Positions 49,697-58,987 of a DNA stretch of 64,000 nucleotides are shown here, piece after piece (within the stretch, counting starts at the first letter, position 1; each line of letters begins with the position of its first letter). A model generated the notes under the pieces. It saw only the letters and a program-made list of their open reading frames with translations. It had not been told where the DNA came from and ran no database searches. Source of the stretch: Pyropia yezoensis. Lineage: Eukaryota; Rhodophyta; Bangiophyceae; Bangiales; Bangiaceae. The stretch spans positions 17,655,346-17,719,345 of the forward strand of contig CM020618.1 in NCBI GenBank assembly GCA_009829735.1. Reading direction: 5' to 3'. A program made the translations under genes and the position numbers.

Positions 49697-52048
49697 CTAC
49701 TTGTGTGCCGCGCGGGTCTCCCGGAACTCGGAGTGCACCTCCTCCACCGACATGACCCGGTGGTCCGTGCTCCCACGGGACCGCAGGTTCACCGTGTGCT
49801 TCTCCACCTCCTCAGCGCCCACCACCAGAATGTGGTTGTACTGAGCCAGCTCAGCAAGCACAATCTTCTTGGCCAGCTTTTGGTCGCTTGTGTCCACGTC
49901 CACGTAAAAGCGGCCCCGCCGGAGCGTCGCGGCCACGGTGTGCGCGTAATCGAGGAACCGCTCCGAGACGGGGACCACAATGGCCTGCCGGGGGGAGAGC
50001 CAAAAAGGGAACTTGCCGCCATAGTGCTCACAGATGATGGCGATGAAGCGCTCTAGGGATCCATAGATGGCTCGGTGGATGATGACCGGGCGGCGGAAGC
50101 CTTGCGCTACCAAGTGTGTGTCATGCGCGGCCTTACGCTCCGCCTCGGCGGCGGCGGCGGCGGCCTTGGCAGCGGCCTCCTCTTCTGGCGTCGGCGGTGC
50201 CACCGCCGGTGCGTCGGACGCGGCGGCGGCATCGGCGGCGGCGGCAGCTTCTTCCGCAGCCTTGGCCGCGGCGGCAGCCTTGGCCGCCTTGGCGGCTTTG
50301 GCTGCCTTGGCCTGCTGCTTGGTGCTGCCCGCGGCGGCCGACCCAGCCGCCTCTTCCGGCTCCTTCGTGTTGGGCCCCCGGTACCAGAGGTCAAAGCGGA
50401 GGGGCGCGTTAAAGTCCAGCTGGCACGTCCCCAGCTGCCACTCGCGGCCCATGGCGTCCGTCACACATACGTCCACCTTGGGCCCGTAAAACGCCCCGTC
50501 CTTGTCCTTGATGCTCCACCCGCCCTCCTCCCCACGGACCTTGCCAGTGAAACGCACCAGCGCAGCCTCCAGCTCGGCCTCCGCCGCGTCCCACTGGTCC
50601 ACAGACCCAATGTACTTGTCCGGCCGCGTGGACAGGGCGAGCGTGAAGGAGAAGCCAAAAATGTCATAGACGTACTGGAGGAAGCCGAGGAAGGCGGTGA
50701 CCTCATCAGAAACCGAGTCGGCCGCGCAAAAGATGTGAGCGTCGTCTTGCTGGAAGCGCCGCACCCGCGTCAGGCCCGACAGGGCGCCCGACAGCTCGTT
50801 GCGGTGGAGGACGCCAAAGTCCGCCAACCGCATGGGGAGCTCCCGGTACGAGCGCGAGCGGGAAGCGTAGATGAGACAGTGACTGGGGCAGTTCATCGGC
50901 TTGAGCCCAAATGTCGTGTGCTCCGACTCAAACGCAAACATGTTGTCGCGGTAGTTGGCGGCATGGCCCGACGTCTCCCACAGGTCAAAGTCAAACATGT
51001 TGGGCGTCTGTACCTCGTCGTAGCCTCGCTCCCAGTACTCGTTTCGCATGAACTCGAGAAGCGTATTGAACAACCGCGTGCCGTGAGGCAGGAGGAACGC
51101 CGACCCGGGGCTGAGGCCATGAAAGAGAAAGAGCTCCTGGTTCTTCCCAATCAGCCGGTGGTCCCGCTTGGCCGCTTCGGCCAGCTTCAGCCGATGCTCC
51201 TTGAGCAGCTTCTTGTCTGGGAAAGAGATCCCATACACGCGCTGCAGGGACGGGTTGTCAGCGTTGCCCAGCCAGTACGCCGACCCCGTGCGGAGGACCG
51301 CCATGGCCTTGACCTTGCTGCTGCTCGGCACGTGGGGCCCACGGCAGAGGTCGATAAACGGCCCATCCCGGTACGCCGTAATGGTCGTGCCCTCCTCCAT
51401 CTTGTTGACCAGCTCCAGCTTGAAGCGGTTGTAGGAGAACATCTCACGTGCTTCCTCCTTGGAAAGCTCCAGCCGCTGAAAGGTGCGCTTGGACTTTGCA
51501 ATCTTGTCGACCCGCTTCTCCAGGTCCCCAAAGTCCTCGTCCGTCACAGGCCGGCCGCCGCCCATGTGCATGTCATAGTAAAAGCCCCCCGCTTTTAGCG
51601 GCGGCCCGATGCAAAGCTCCCCCCCGTACTTGTACTCCATCGCCTCCCCCATCATGTGGGCCGACGAGTGCCACAGCACCATCTTGCCCTCCTCCGTCGA
51701 CCAGTCGCACAGCCGCAGCGTGCAGTCCGCCTCGAGCGGCCGCTCCATATCCCACTGCGCGCCGTCCACAACGGCAACGAGGGAGGCGCGGGCGAGGCCC
51801 TCAGAGATGTCCATCGCAATGTCCAGCGGCCGCGTCTTACCCGCAACCGCCGCCTTGACGCTCCCGTCGGGCAGCGTCACAGATATCGACGGCGGCGACA
51901 CGGCGTCGGCCCCGCCGCCCGCGGCAGCCGCTGCCGCTGCCGCCGCCTCGGCACGCGCCACCGCCGCGTCCCACACCGCAATGCGGTGCGCGACATACTC
52001 GGGGGCGCCGTCCGCCACGCCCCCGCAGGCGGAGTCGTCGTGTGCCAT
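49697..52048 (-). CDS. Threonyl-tRNA synthetase
   Basis: This 783-residue class II synthetase attaches Thr to tRNA-Thr. Domains in order: an N-terminal TGS domain (ISVTLPDGSVKAA), then an editing domain with HSSAHMMGEAMEYKYG and DLCRGPHVPSS. The catalytic core has the zinc-ligand region MNCPSHCLIY, HRNELSG, motif 2 (RFQQDDAHIFC) and motif 3 (HRAIYGSLERF). An anticodon-binding domain (QAIVVPVSERFLDYA to HTVNLRSRGS) ends the protein. Between GTCQLDFNAPLRFDLWYRG and RRPVIIHRA, where other ThrRS enzymes have about ten residues, lies a 94-residue Ala/Lys/Glu-rich insert. The start at 52048 (MAHDDSACGG) has a good context; an in-frame ATG at 52096 would add 16 residues, not obviously a transit peptide. 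It is probably the cytosolic form. The gene is a single exon, divergent from the DGDG synthase gene. Confidence 0.95.
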   Translation of the reverse strand: MAHDDSACGGVADGAPEYVAHRIAVWDAAVARAEAAAAAAAAAGGGADAVSPPSISVTLPDGSVKAAVAGKTRPLDIAMDISEGLARASLVAVVDGAQWDMERPLEADCTLRLCDWSTEEGKMVLWHSSAHMMGEAMEYKYGGELCIGPPLKAGGFYYDMHMGGGRPVTDEDFGDLEKRVDKIAKSKRTFQRLELSKEEAREMFSYNRFKLELVNKMEEGTTITAYRDGPFIDLCRGPHVPSSSKVKAMAVLRTGSAYWLGNADNPSLQRVYGISFPDKKLLKEHRLKLAEAAKRDHRLIGKNQELFLFHGLSPGSAFLLPHGTRLFNTLLEFMRNEYWERGYDEVQTPNMFDFDLWETSGHAANYRDNMFAFESEHTTFGLKPMNCPSHCLIYASRSRSYRELPMRLADFGVLHRNELSGALSGLTRVRRFQQDDAHIFCAADSVSDEVTAFLGFLQYVYDIFGFSFTLALSTRPDKYIGSVDQWDAAEAELEAALVRFTGKVRGEEGGWSIKDKDGAFYGPKVDVCVTDAMGREWQLGTCQLDFNAPLRFDLWYRGPNTKEPEEAAGSAAAGSTKQQAKAAKAAKAAKAAAAAKAAEEAAAAADAAAASDAPAVAPPTPEEEAAAKAAAAAAEAERKAAHDTHLVAQGFRRPVIIHRAIYGSLERFIAIICEHYGGKFPFWLSPRQAIVVPVSERFLDYAHTVAATLRRGRFYVDVDTSDQKLAKKIVLAELAQYNHILVVGAEEVEKHTVNLRSRGSTDHRVMSVEEVHSEFRETRAAHK

Positions 52049-52750
52049 GGCGCACGCCCCGGGGGATGGGGGGGGAGTGCGGCGGCGGCAAAGCAAGGGA
52101 GTCGAGACTGCTGACCCAGTTGCCGGTGCCTAAAATAATGATCTCAGAAGGCGGGATCCGCTACGAGGGAAAGAGAATGGCGCTGGCGTTGCCGTCGTAC
52201 ACAGCACACGTCGACCCTCGACGTCGTGGTTTGCCATGCGCGTTGTCATCGTGCGGATCCCATTGGTAGCGGGCGGGTCACCTCATGGCGCTTTTGGCCA
52301 CGTGTTATCTAGTTCGACGTCGACCCCATATCCCACGTGTCTTGCGCCTGACAGCTCGCATCCGCCCCAAGTCCGATTGGGTAGGTATTTTATACCAACT
52401 CCACAGGGAATCGAGCGGGCATGGGAGATTGTGACCTGGATGGCCCCAGGGGTTTGTCTGGCGCGCAAGGGCGCGTGCCCGCCCTTGACCGTGCACGACT
52501 CCGCCACGTCGGCTCTGCCGTTGTGCCGACCTGGACCCCCCATCTGCCATCCGCCTCCGATCCCCCGCCGCCGCCCGCGCTCGCTCGCGGGCAGACCCCC
52601 CGGCCGCCGTGAGCCCGGCGGTGGCGCCGCTGTGCCCCCCCTGCAGCTGCCTGCCCGCTGCCGCGGGCATCCTCCCTCTCCACCTCCCCCACATCCGGCG
52701 CCGCTGCTCCTTTGGCATCCCCACCCCAGCCCCCTTTCACCGCCCCCGCC
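52049..52750. other. Divergent promoter region between ThrRS and DGDG synthase
   Basis: About 700 bp separate the two starts. 52060-52115 is purine-rich on plus (the ThrRS leader), 52120-52440 is AT-richer, and 52640-52750 is C-rich, leading into the DGDG synthase start. No ORF is supported. It is a likely bidirectional promoter. Confidence 0.55.
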
Positions 52751-55162
52751 ATGGACCCGGTGACTGTGGTCGCGGCGGCGGCGCTGGTGTGGGCCGCCCT
52801 CGGCCGGCGCCATGCGCCGCCGCCCCCGTCGCCCCCCGCCGCCGCCGCCGCTTCCCCTGCTGCCGCCGCCGCCGACGACGATGACGACCTCGATGATACG
52901 GAGGGGGTGATGCCTGCCGCGGCGGCGGCGGCCACGACCGCCGGGGCGTCGCCATTCCCCGGCGGGTGGCTGGCGCGTGCGGCCCCGCAGTCTGCTGCCG
53001 TCCCCCTGGTGGCGCCGCCGTCTGGCGGGGTGGCGGTCGCGGCCATCACTGCCGTCGCTTCCACCGGTGGGCGCCCGCCGCCCCCGCCCCCCCCTCTAGT
53101 GCTCCTCGTCCTTGCCGCGGCTGCGGCGCGGCTGGCCGTCGGCGCCGCCGCGGCCGCGCGGCGCCGGGCAGCAGAGGCGGCCGCCGAACTGGCCGCCGCG
53201 TCGGACCTGGCCGCCGGCCCCCGGCGGGTGGTGGTCGTGACCTCGGCGGCGCTGCCGTGGATGACCGGCACCGCCGTCAACCCGGCGTGCCGCGCACAGT
53301 ACTTGGCGGGTGCCGGCCACGACGTGACGCTGGTGGTGCCGTGGGTGCCCCCGTCGGGGCAGGGGCGCATTTTTGGGGGGGGGATCCGCTACGCAGACCA
53401 GGACGAGCACCGAGCGTTTATCTTGGAGTGGCTTGCCACGCACTGCTGGGATGTGGAGGAGGAGGAGGAGGCGGAGCAAGAAGAGGGGCAGGATGGGCAG
53501 GGGGAAGTGGACAAGGGGGAAGGGGCGGAGGAGGGGATGAGCGGGGCTGGCAGCGGCGGCGGCAGCGAGACGGACGGCCGCGCGTCTACCCTTCCCATCC
53601 GGGTGGAGTTTTATGACGGCGCCTACAGCGACGACTGGGGCTCCATCCTCCCCGTCGGGGACCTCACCGCCCTCTTCACGCCCGCCTTTTTCAACCCCCC
53701 CCGCCCGGGCGGTGGTGGCGGCGCCCCCCCCGCCCCCGCCGACGGGTCCGCGGCGGCAGACGCGCCGCCCCTGACGGGCGACGTGCTCATTCTCGAGGAG
53801 CCCGAGCACCTGACGTGGCACCACACCGGCCCGTCCTACACGCGCCTCTTCCGCTACGTTGTCGGCGTCATCCACACCAACTACGTGGCGTACGTGCGCG
53901 CGTCGGCGGCGCACGGGGCGGCCAAGGCCCGCGCCCTCTACGCCCTCAACCGGTGGGTGTGCCGCGCCTACTGCCACCGGGTCATCAAGCTGTCGGCGGC
54001 GGTGCAGCCGCTGCCGCACGCGGTCGTGGCGGCGGTCCACGGGGTGCGGCCCGCGTTCTTGGCCATTGGCGACCAGGTCGGCGACGCGCTCGCTGCCGCC
54101 GCTGCTGCTGACGCGGCCGCCGCCGCCACCGCCGCCGACGCGGCCGCCACCACCGCCAGCCCCGCAGAGGGTGACGGTGCCACTGCCGCTGCTGTCCCTA
54201 GCGGTGACGACGACGGCGGCGGCGACGGCGGCGACGGCGGCGGCGGCGGCGCACCCGTGACCGCCGCCGGCGCCCCCCCCGACGACGCTGGCGCCGCCGC
54301 GCCCCCCCCCGGCTCGGCGGCCGACGCGGTCCTCCCCGGCGGCGCCTACTTTCTCGGCAAGGTCCTGTGGGCCAAGGGCTACCGCCAGCTGCTGGACGTG
54401 CTCACGTCCGCGGCGACCCCCCCCAGGGCGGACCGCCCCCCCCTGCCGCTCGCCTGCTACGGCGGCGGCCCCGACACGGAGGCGGTCCGCGCGGCGGTCG
54501 CGGCGACGCCCGCCCTCTCCCGCGTCACCATCACAGGGCGGGTGGTGGACCACGCCGCCCCCGAGCTGGCCCCCTACCGGGTGTGCGTCAACCCGTCCAC
54601 GTCAGACGTCCTCTGCACCGTCACCGCCGAGGCGCTGGCGATGGGCAAGTACGCCCTCGTCCGGGCGCACCCGTCCAACGACTGGTTTGCCGCCCACTTT
54701 CGCAACTGCGTCACCTACACCGACGACGCTGCGTTTGTGGCGCGCCTCCGCGGGTGCCTGGCCGCCCCACCCGCGCCGCTGTCGGCGGCCGAGCGGCGGC
54801 GGCTGTCGTGGGAGGCCGCGACGCGCCGCCTGTACGACGCGGCCGCGACGGAGGACGCCCGCCGGCGCGGGGGGGGGGTGGACCGGGCGCTGGCGGGCGC
54901 CCACAAGCGGCTGTGCCGGCTGGGCACGCCGCCGGGCTTTCGGCCGCCAAAGGGCGCGCCGGGGGGGAGGGCAAAGGGGCGGGGGGAGGGGCGGGGAGCA
55001 GGGCGGGTGGGGGGGGGGGGGGCGCACAGGGGGGGGGGGACAAGCAGGAGGGGAAGGGGGGGGGGATGGCCCAGACGCCGTGGCCCCCGTCGACCCGGCG
55101 GGGGGGGGGCGGTGTCGCCGCCCGTGGCGGCGGCCGACGCGGCCGCGTCTGGGTCGCCGTGA
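52751..55162 (+). CDS. DGD: Digalactosyldiacylglycerol synthase (GT4-type, DGD)
   Basis: This 803-residue protein transfers galactose from UDP-galactose to MGDG to make DGDG, a main thylakoid lipid, at the plastid envelope. After an N-terminal Ala/Pro-rich region with a hydrophobic patch (VLLVLAAAAARLAVG) the conserved core begins at VVVTSAALPWMTGTAVNP. It continues with HDVTLVVPWVP, ILEEPEHLTWHHTG, VVGVIHTNYVAYV, AYCHRVIKLSAA, VHGVRPAFLAIG, GAYFLGKVLWAKGYRQLLD, CVNPSTSDVLCTVTAEALAM and HPSNDWFAAHF, all in the order of plant DGD1/DGD2. Two insertions are unusual: an acidic tract at about 53455-53580 and an Ala/Asp/Gly tract at about 54085-54340. The C-terminus extends about 70 residues as Gly/Arg filler. 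The start at 52751 (MDPVTVVAAA) follows a C-rich leader; an in-frame ATG at 52712 is the alternative. Confidence 0.93.
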   Translation: MDPVTVVAAAALVWAALGRRHAPPPPSPPAAAAASPAAAAADDDDDLDDTEGVMPAAAAAATTAGASPFPGGWLARAAPQSAAVPLVAPPSGGVAVAAITAVASTGGRPPPPPPPLVLLVLAAAAARLAVGAAAAARRRAAEAAAELAAASDLAAGPRRVVVVTSAALPWMTGTAVNPACRAQYLAGAGHDVTLVVPWVPPSGQGRIFGGGIRYADQDEHRAFILEWLATHCWDVEEEEEAEQEEGQDGQGEVDKGEGAEEGMSGAGSGGGSETDGRASTLPIRVEFYDGAYSDDWGSILPVGDLTALFTPAFFNPPRPGGGGGAPPAPADGSAAADAPPLTGDVLILEEPEHLTWHHTGPSYTRLFRYVVGVIHTNYVAYVRASAAHGAAKARALYALNRWVCRAYCHRVIKLSAAVQPLPHAVVAAVHGVRPAFLAIGDQVGDALAAAAAADAAAAATAADAAATTASPAEGDGATAAAVPSGDDDGGGDGGDGGGGGAPVTAAGAPPDDAGAAAPPPGSAADAVLPGGAYFLGKVLWAKGYRQLLDVLTSAATPPRADRPPLPLACYGGGPDTEAVRAAVAATPALSRVTITGRVVDHAAPELAPYRVCVNPSTSDVLCTVTAEALAMGKYALVRAHPSNDWFAAHFRNCVTYTDDAAFVARLRGCLAAPPAPLSAAERRRLSWEAATRRLYDAAATEDARRRGGGVDRALAGAHKRLCRLGTPPGFRPPKGAPGGRAKGRGEGRGAGRVGGGGAHRGGGTSRRGRGGGWPRRRGPRRPGGGGAVSPPVAAADAAASGSP

Positions 55163-55599
55163 GAGCACGGGCGGCAGCCACTGTTCGTGGGGCATGACCA
55201 TGGGGGGGGGTCGGGGGGGCGGGGGGGGAACAGAGGGGGGGGGGGGGGGGGGGGGCGAGGGCGTGGGGCGGGAGGCAGGGGGGGGGCGGGACAGCGGTCG
55301 GTGCTGTGAGCGGCGCGCCCCCCCCCCCACCCTCCCTCCATGACGGGGTTGTGCGTCTCCCTCTCTTCGTCTCCCCGCGCGCCCCGGCCCAGTGCCGCGC
55401 GGCAGCGGTGGCCCAATGGCGCTCGCGCCGTGGCGGGGAGGCTGGCCATCCACCCCTGGGAGGGGAATGGCCAGGGCCCGCTTGGTCCATCGCCACTCCC
55501 CCCTTCCATTCCCCCGTGTCCCGTCTTCCCCCGTGTCTTGTTTTTGCCTCTCCGGTAGTCGCGGGTGCACCCGCCGGCCGTGCCCCTCCCCCCCCCCCC
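55163..55599. other. Convergent intergenic region
   Basis: Plus is G-rich after the DGDG synthase stop (55200-55290), and C/T-rich as the MRS2 stop is approached (55495-55599). Each gene's 3' side is thus G-rich on its own sense strand. No gene is seen. Confidence 0.5.
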
Positions 55600-56469
55600 T
55601 CATTCCCCCCCCCTCCCGACGGGCGGGGGGGCCGGTCGCGCCCCCCTACCCCCCCCCCCCCGCCCCCCCCCCCTCCCCCCCCCCCCCCCCTGGCCCGCCG
55701 CGTCGTGCGCCGCCGCGTCGAGGCCGGCGCCAACGGCGCCGAGCGCGTCGCCCGCCGCTCCCAGCGCGTCGCCCGCCGCGCCGAGCGCATCGCCGGCGCC
55801 GTTGAGGCCGTTGAGGCCGGCGCCGGCGCCGTCGAGCGCGTCGCCTGCGCCGTCGAGCGCGTCGCCGGCGCCGTCGAGCGCGTCGCCCGCCGCGGCGGCG
55901 GCACGGCGGGCCAGCTCGGCCCGCCGCGCCCGCGGCCACGCCCGCGCCTTGGCGGCCAGGTGCGCCAGCGGGGCCTCGCGGCGGTGGCGCTGTCCCGCCG
56001 CCCCCCCCCCCCCCCCGGGCTGGGCCCCCCCTTTCCGAGTGCGCAGGGGGGGGGCCCCGCCCCCCCCCCCCCTCGGGGTCGGTGCCTTCCGCCGCCGCCC
56101 GCCCCCCCTGGCTCGTGAGGGCACCGCCGTCCCCCCCCCCGCCCTTGCCCCCCCCCCCTTCTTCTTGTGCCGCCCCCGCGCGGCCGACACCTCCCGCAGC
56201 AGCCACGGCGTGCGCACGTGGGGCGTCCGCGGGAGGAGCCCCGCGGCGTGGCCACAGCCGAGAAGGCCCGCAAAGGCGGCGGCCATGCCGCCGACGAGGC
56301 CCGCGAGGACGCCCCAAAAGTAGGTGGCCGACGAGGGGAGGGTGGCCATGGCCGGCGGGAGCGCCAGGTTCATCCCAAACAGCGCCGTCACCGTGGAGCC
56401 CGCCGCGAGGACGGTGCTGGCCATGGAGATGAGGAGGGCCACGAGGAGGAGGTGGTTTTGGAGGATATC
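55600..56469 (-). CDS. MRS2: MRS2/CorA-type magnesium transporter, last exon
   Basis: This 289-residue exon continues from exon 1 as DILQNHLLLVALLISMAST, giving TM1 ending in the invariant GMN motif (TALFGMNLALP) that forms the Mg2+ selectivity filter. A short loop, TM2 (YFWGVLAGLVGGMAAAFAGLL) and a long hydrophilic tail follow. The tail contains a block of 7-residue repeats (GDALDGA, GDALGAA) encoded by a 21-bp minisatellite at 55738-55890, then a Gly/Arg/Pro end. The family works as a pentamer importing Mg2+ into mitochondria or plastids. The acceptor is ccccag followed by GAT at 56469, phase 0. The tail after TM2 may be altered by the long C runs at 55650-55690 and 56000-56075. Confidence 0.85.
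   Translation of the reverse strand, partial: DILQNHLLLVALLISMASTVLAAGSTVTALFGMNLALPPAMATLPSSATYFWGVLAGLVGGMAAAFAGLLGCGHAAGLLPRTPHVRTPWLLREVSAARGRHKKKGGGARAGGGTAVPSRARGGGRRRKAPTPRGGGGGAPPLRTRKGGAQPGGGGGAAGQRHRREAPLAHLAAKARAWPRARRAELARRAAAAAGDALDGAGDALDGAGDALDGAGAGLNGLNGAGDALGAAGDALGAAGDALGAVGAGLDAAAHDAAGQGGGGGRGGGRGGGGRGARPAPPPVGRGGE
55738..55890. repeat. 21-bp minisatellite inside the MRS2 tail
   Basis: gccgtcgagcgcgtcgcc plus three variable bases is repeated exactly three times at 55828-55890. Related 21-24 bp units (agcgcgtcgcccgccgc) lie at 55738-55800. On minus it encodes heptads GDALDGA and GDALGAA. Confidence 0.75.
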
Positions 56470-56848
56470 CTGGGGGGGGGAGGGGGGAGGAGGGGGGAGG
56501 AGGGGGTGGCAGGGAGAGCGCGGGGGGGGGGGGGGGGGGTGGAGAGGATCGCCATCCCCGCGACGACAGAGACGTGGGGGTGGGCAATGACAGAACAAGG
56601 GCAGCGCGGGAGCCCGCGGCGCGGCACAGGGAGTAGCGGTGCGCTTGTCAGTACCGGCCGCACCCCACTCGCGATGGGCATCGTCCCCCCAGGTGCGCGC
56701 CCCGTCCCCACACTCCAGCCGTTGCACTGCTCCCCTCCTCTGCTCCCACCCCCCCCCCACCCCCCCCCCACGTTCCTGCTCCTCTCGGAGCGCGGCAACC
56801 CCCCCCCCCGCCCCCACCACCCCCCCCCCCCCCGGCAGCACCACGCAC
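56470..56848 (-). other. Intron of the MRS2 gene
   Basis: This is a 379-bp GT-AG intron (gtgcgtggtg to ccccag) between CTG and GAT, phase 0. It contains several long G or C runs. It joins DDTETLIVIHL to DILQNHLLL, the same order as in other MRS2 proteins. Confidence 0.75.
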
Positions 56849-58684
56849 CAGGTGGATCACAATGAGCGTTTCCGTATCGTCAATGGCCCGGAGCAGCAGC
56901 GACGCGCGGGTGGCGAGGTCATCGACCAGCTGGAGGTAGGCCTCGAGCAGCGCCTCGGCCTCCCCGTGGTCGAGCGGATTCCGCCGCCGCCCCGGGTGCC
57001 GCGCCCCGTCGGTCAGGTACATGGCCGCCAGCGCCGGGTCGTCGCCAAGGGCGTCGACGAGCACCCGCCGCGCGGAGCGGGCGCCCCCCTGGAAGGTCAC
57101 CAGCCGCTGCTCCGCGGCGCGGAGCTCCTCCAGCCGCCCCACCGACAGGTCCTCCGCGAGGGCGGCGAGCGTATCCACCAGGCCGGGCTCGACCGCCCCA
57201 AACGACCGCTCCAGGGACACGACCGCCGCGATGAGGAGGCCCTCCAGCGCCAGGAATTCAAACGGCGTGCCCGCCACCCCGCCGCCGCCGCCGCCGCCGC
57301 CGTCCCCGCCGTACCCGCCGTCGTCCCCGCCGTCACCGCCGCCGCCCGCCGTCGTTGCCGCCCCCGTGACGAGGCCCGCCAGGCGGGCGGCAACGACGCG
57401 GTAGGCGCCGCCAACGGCGGGGGCGTCTGGGTCAAACAGGAAGAGGCGGTCGTGGAGGATGAGCGCCCGGACGCCGCCCAGGGACAGGATGAGCGCGTTG
57501 CGGCGCACCCACAGGGCGGGCTTGGCCACAAACGCCGGGTCCACCTGCCGCAGATCCCGCAGCTGCAGCAAGTTGTGGGGGGGGTGCCGCCCGTCCGCCG
57601 GCGGCGGCACCGCCCGCGTGCGCCCGCCCGGCCGCCGGGCGCGGCGGCGGGCAACGCCCGCCCAGCCCGCCCAGGCGGTGGCCGTCACCCCGCCGCCGGG
57701 CCGCGGGGGGGGGAGCCCCCCGCCGTCCCCCTCACAGCCGCTGTCGGTCGACCCGCCGCCGCCGCCGCCGCCGCCGCTGCCCCCACAGTGCCCACACAGG
57801 CCGGTGCGGACGGCATCATGGACGGCGTCGAGGAGCTCCACCCGCGTGGCGGTGCGGCGGCGGCGGCGGCCGCCGGCCACCACCTCCCAAAAGCGCAGCG
57901 TCGACGGCCGCCGGGAGGATGCCTGGGACGGGTCCCCCACCCGCCGCCCGCCGTCGACGTCGCCGCCGTCACCGCCGCCAGCACCACCGTTGCCGGCAGC
58001 TGCCGTTCCGCCGCTGGCCCGGCTGTGGCGATGGCCGCTGGCGGCGGGAAAGGCCGGCGATGGGGGGGGCGGGGGGGCGCCGCCCGTCCCCCACCCGTCG
58101 GGCGGGTCCTCCCACTCCCCCACCCGCACGTCACTGTCGCTGCCGCTGCCGTCGGCGCAACCCTTGTCGGCACCCCACCCGCCTCCGCCGCCGTCGCCAC
58201 TGCCGCCGCCGCCGCCGTCACCACCACCCCCACCGCCGCCGTCGCCGTCGCGGTCGTCGTCGTTCTCGCCGCCGCCGACGCCGCCGTCACCGTCGTCACC
58301 GCCGCCGCCGCCGCGACGACGCTCCGAGCGCCAACGCCTTGCACTCTCGCCGTCGCCCTTTCGCCCTATCTGCCCCTCCGCTCCTACCCCCCCCCCCCCC
58401 TGGGTGGCGCGGAGGCAGTCGGGCAGCCGCCGTGCCACCCCCGCGGTGGCACCCGCCACGGGGTCCGTCACGGCGCGGCCGCCGCCGCCGTCGCGGCCGT
58501 GGCCGGCCGGCGGCGCCGACGCGGCACGGCCACCGCCGCGCCCGCCGCTGTGCCCGCCGCCGCTGCCGCCGCTGCTGCCGCCGCCGCTGCCGCCACTGCC
58601 AACGCGACGACGGCGGGGGGTGGAGGGGGGGCGACGGCGGCGGTGGGGGCGACGAAAGGGGGAGGCCGAACGGCGGGGCGAGGA

Positions 58685-58719
<35 letters not shown>

Positions 58720-58987
58720 GCGGCCGCGACGGCGACCGTTGCCGGCCAGAGGCGGGGGGAGCGAGAGGGTCGGCGGGTGTGGTTGCGCCCGTGGCCCCCA
58801 CCGCAGGCGTCGCATGGCCGCTGCCGCCGCCACGGGCGTCACCCCCACACCCGGTCCGCTCCCCGTCACGGTCGGCGGCGGCCGGCCGGCGTGGCCGCGG
58901 GCTCCTCCCCCCCGCCGACCGTGCCGCCGCCGGCTCTGCGTGGGCGTCTGTCGCTGCCGCTGCCCGTGCCGCCGCCCTGTCTGCCAT
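56849..58987 (-). CDS. MRS2: MRS2/CorA-type magnesium transporter, first exon
   Basis: This exon encodes 713 residues. The C-terminal 300 form the matrix/stromal domain of MRS2: LLQLRDLRQVDPAF, ILSLGGVRALILHDRLFLFD, TPFEFLALEGLLIAAV, LSVGRLEELRAAEQRLVTF, DDPALAAMYLTD, and the long helix ALLEAYLQLVDDLATRASL running to DDTETLIVIHL at the donor. The N-terminal 400 residues are Gly/Ala/Arg/Asp-rich low complexity with an odd block LRFWEVVAGGRRRRRTATRV. This part probably includes an organelle presequence, but none is distinguishable. The start MADRAAARAAAATDA at 58987 is a best guess: the frame is open to 59458, and the C/T-rich leader on the sense strand lies at 59190-59290, so the true start may be in that range. 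The gene is convergent with the DGDG synthase gene. Confidence 0.8.

Noticed and set aside
53096..54553. 485-codon minus frame across DGDG synthase
   Set aside because: It is antisense to well-conserved DGD motifs.
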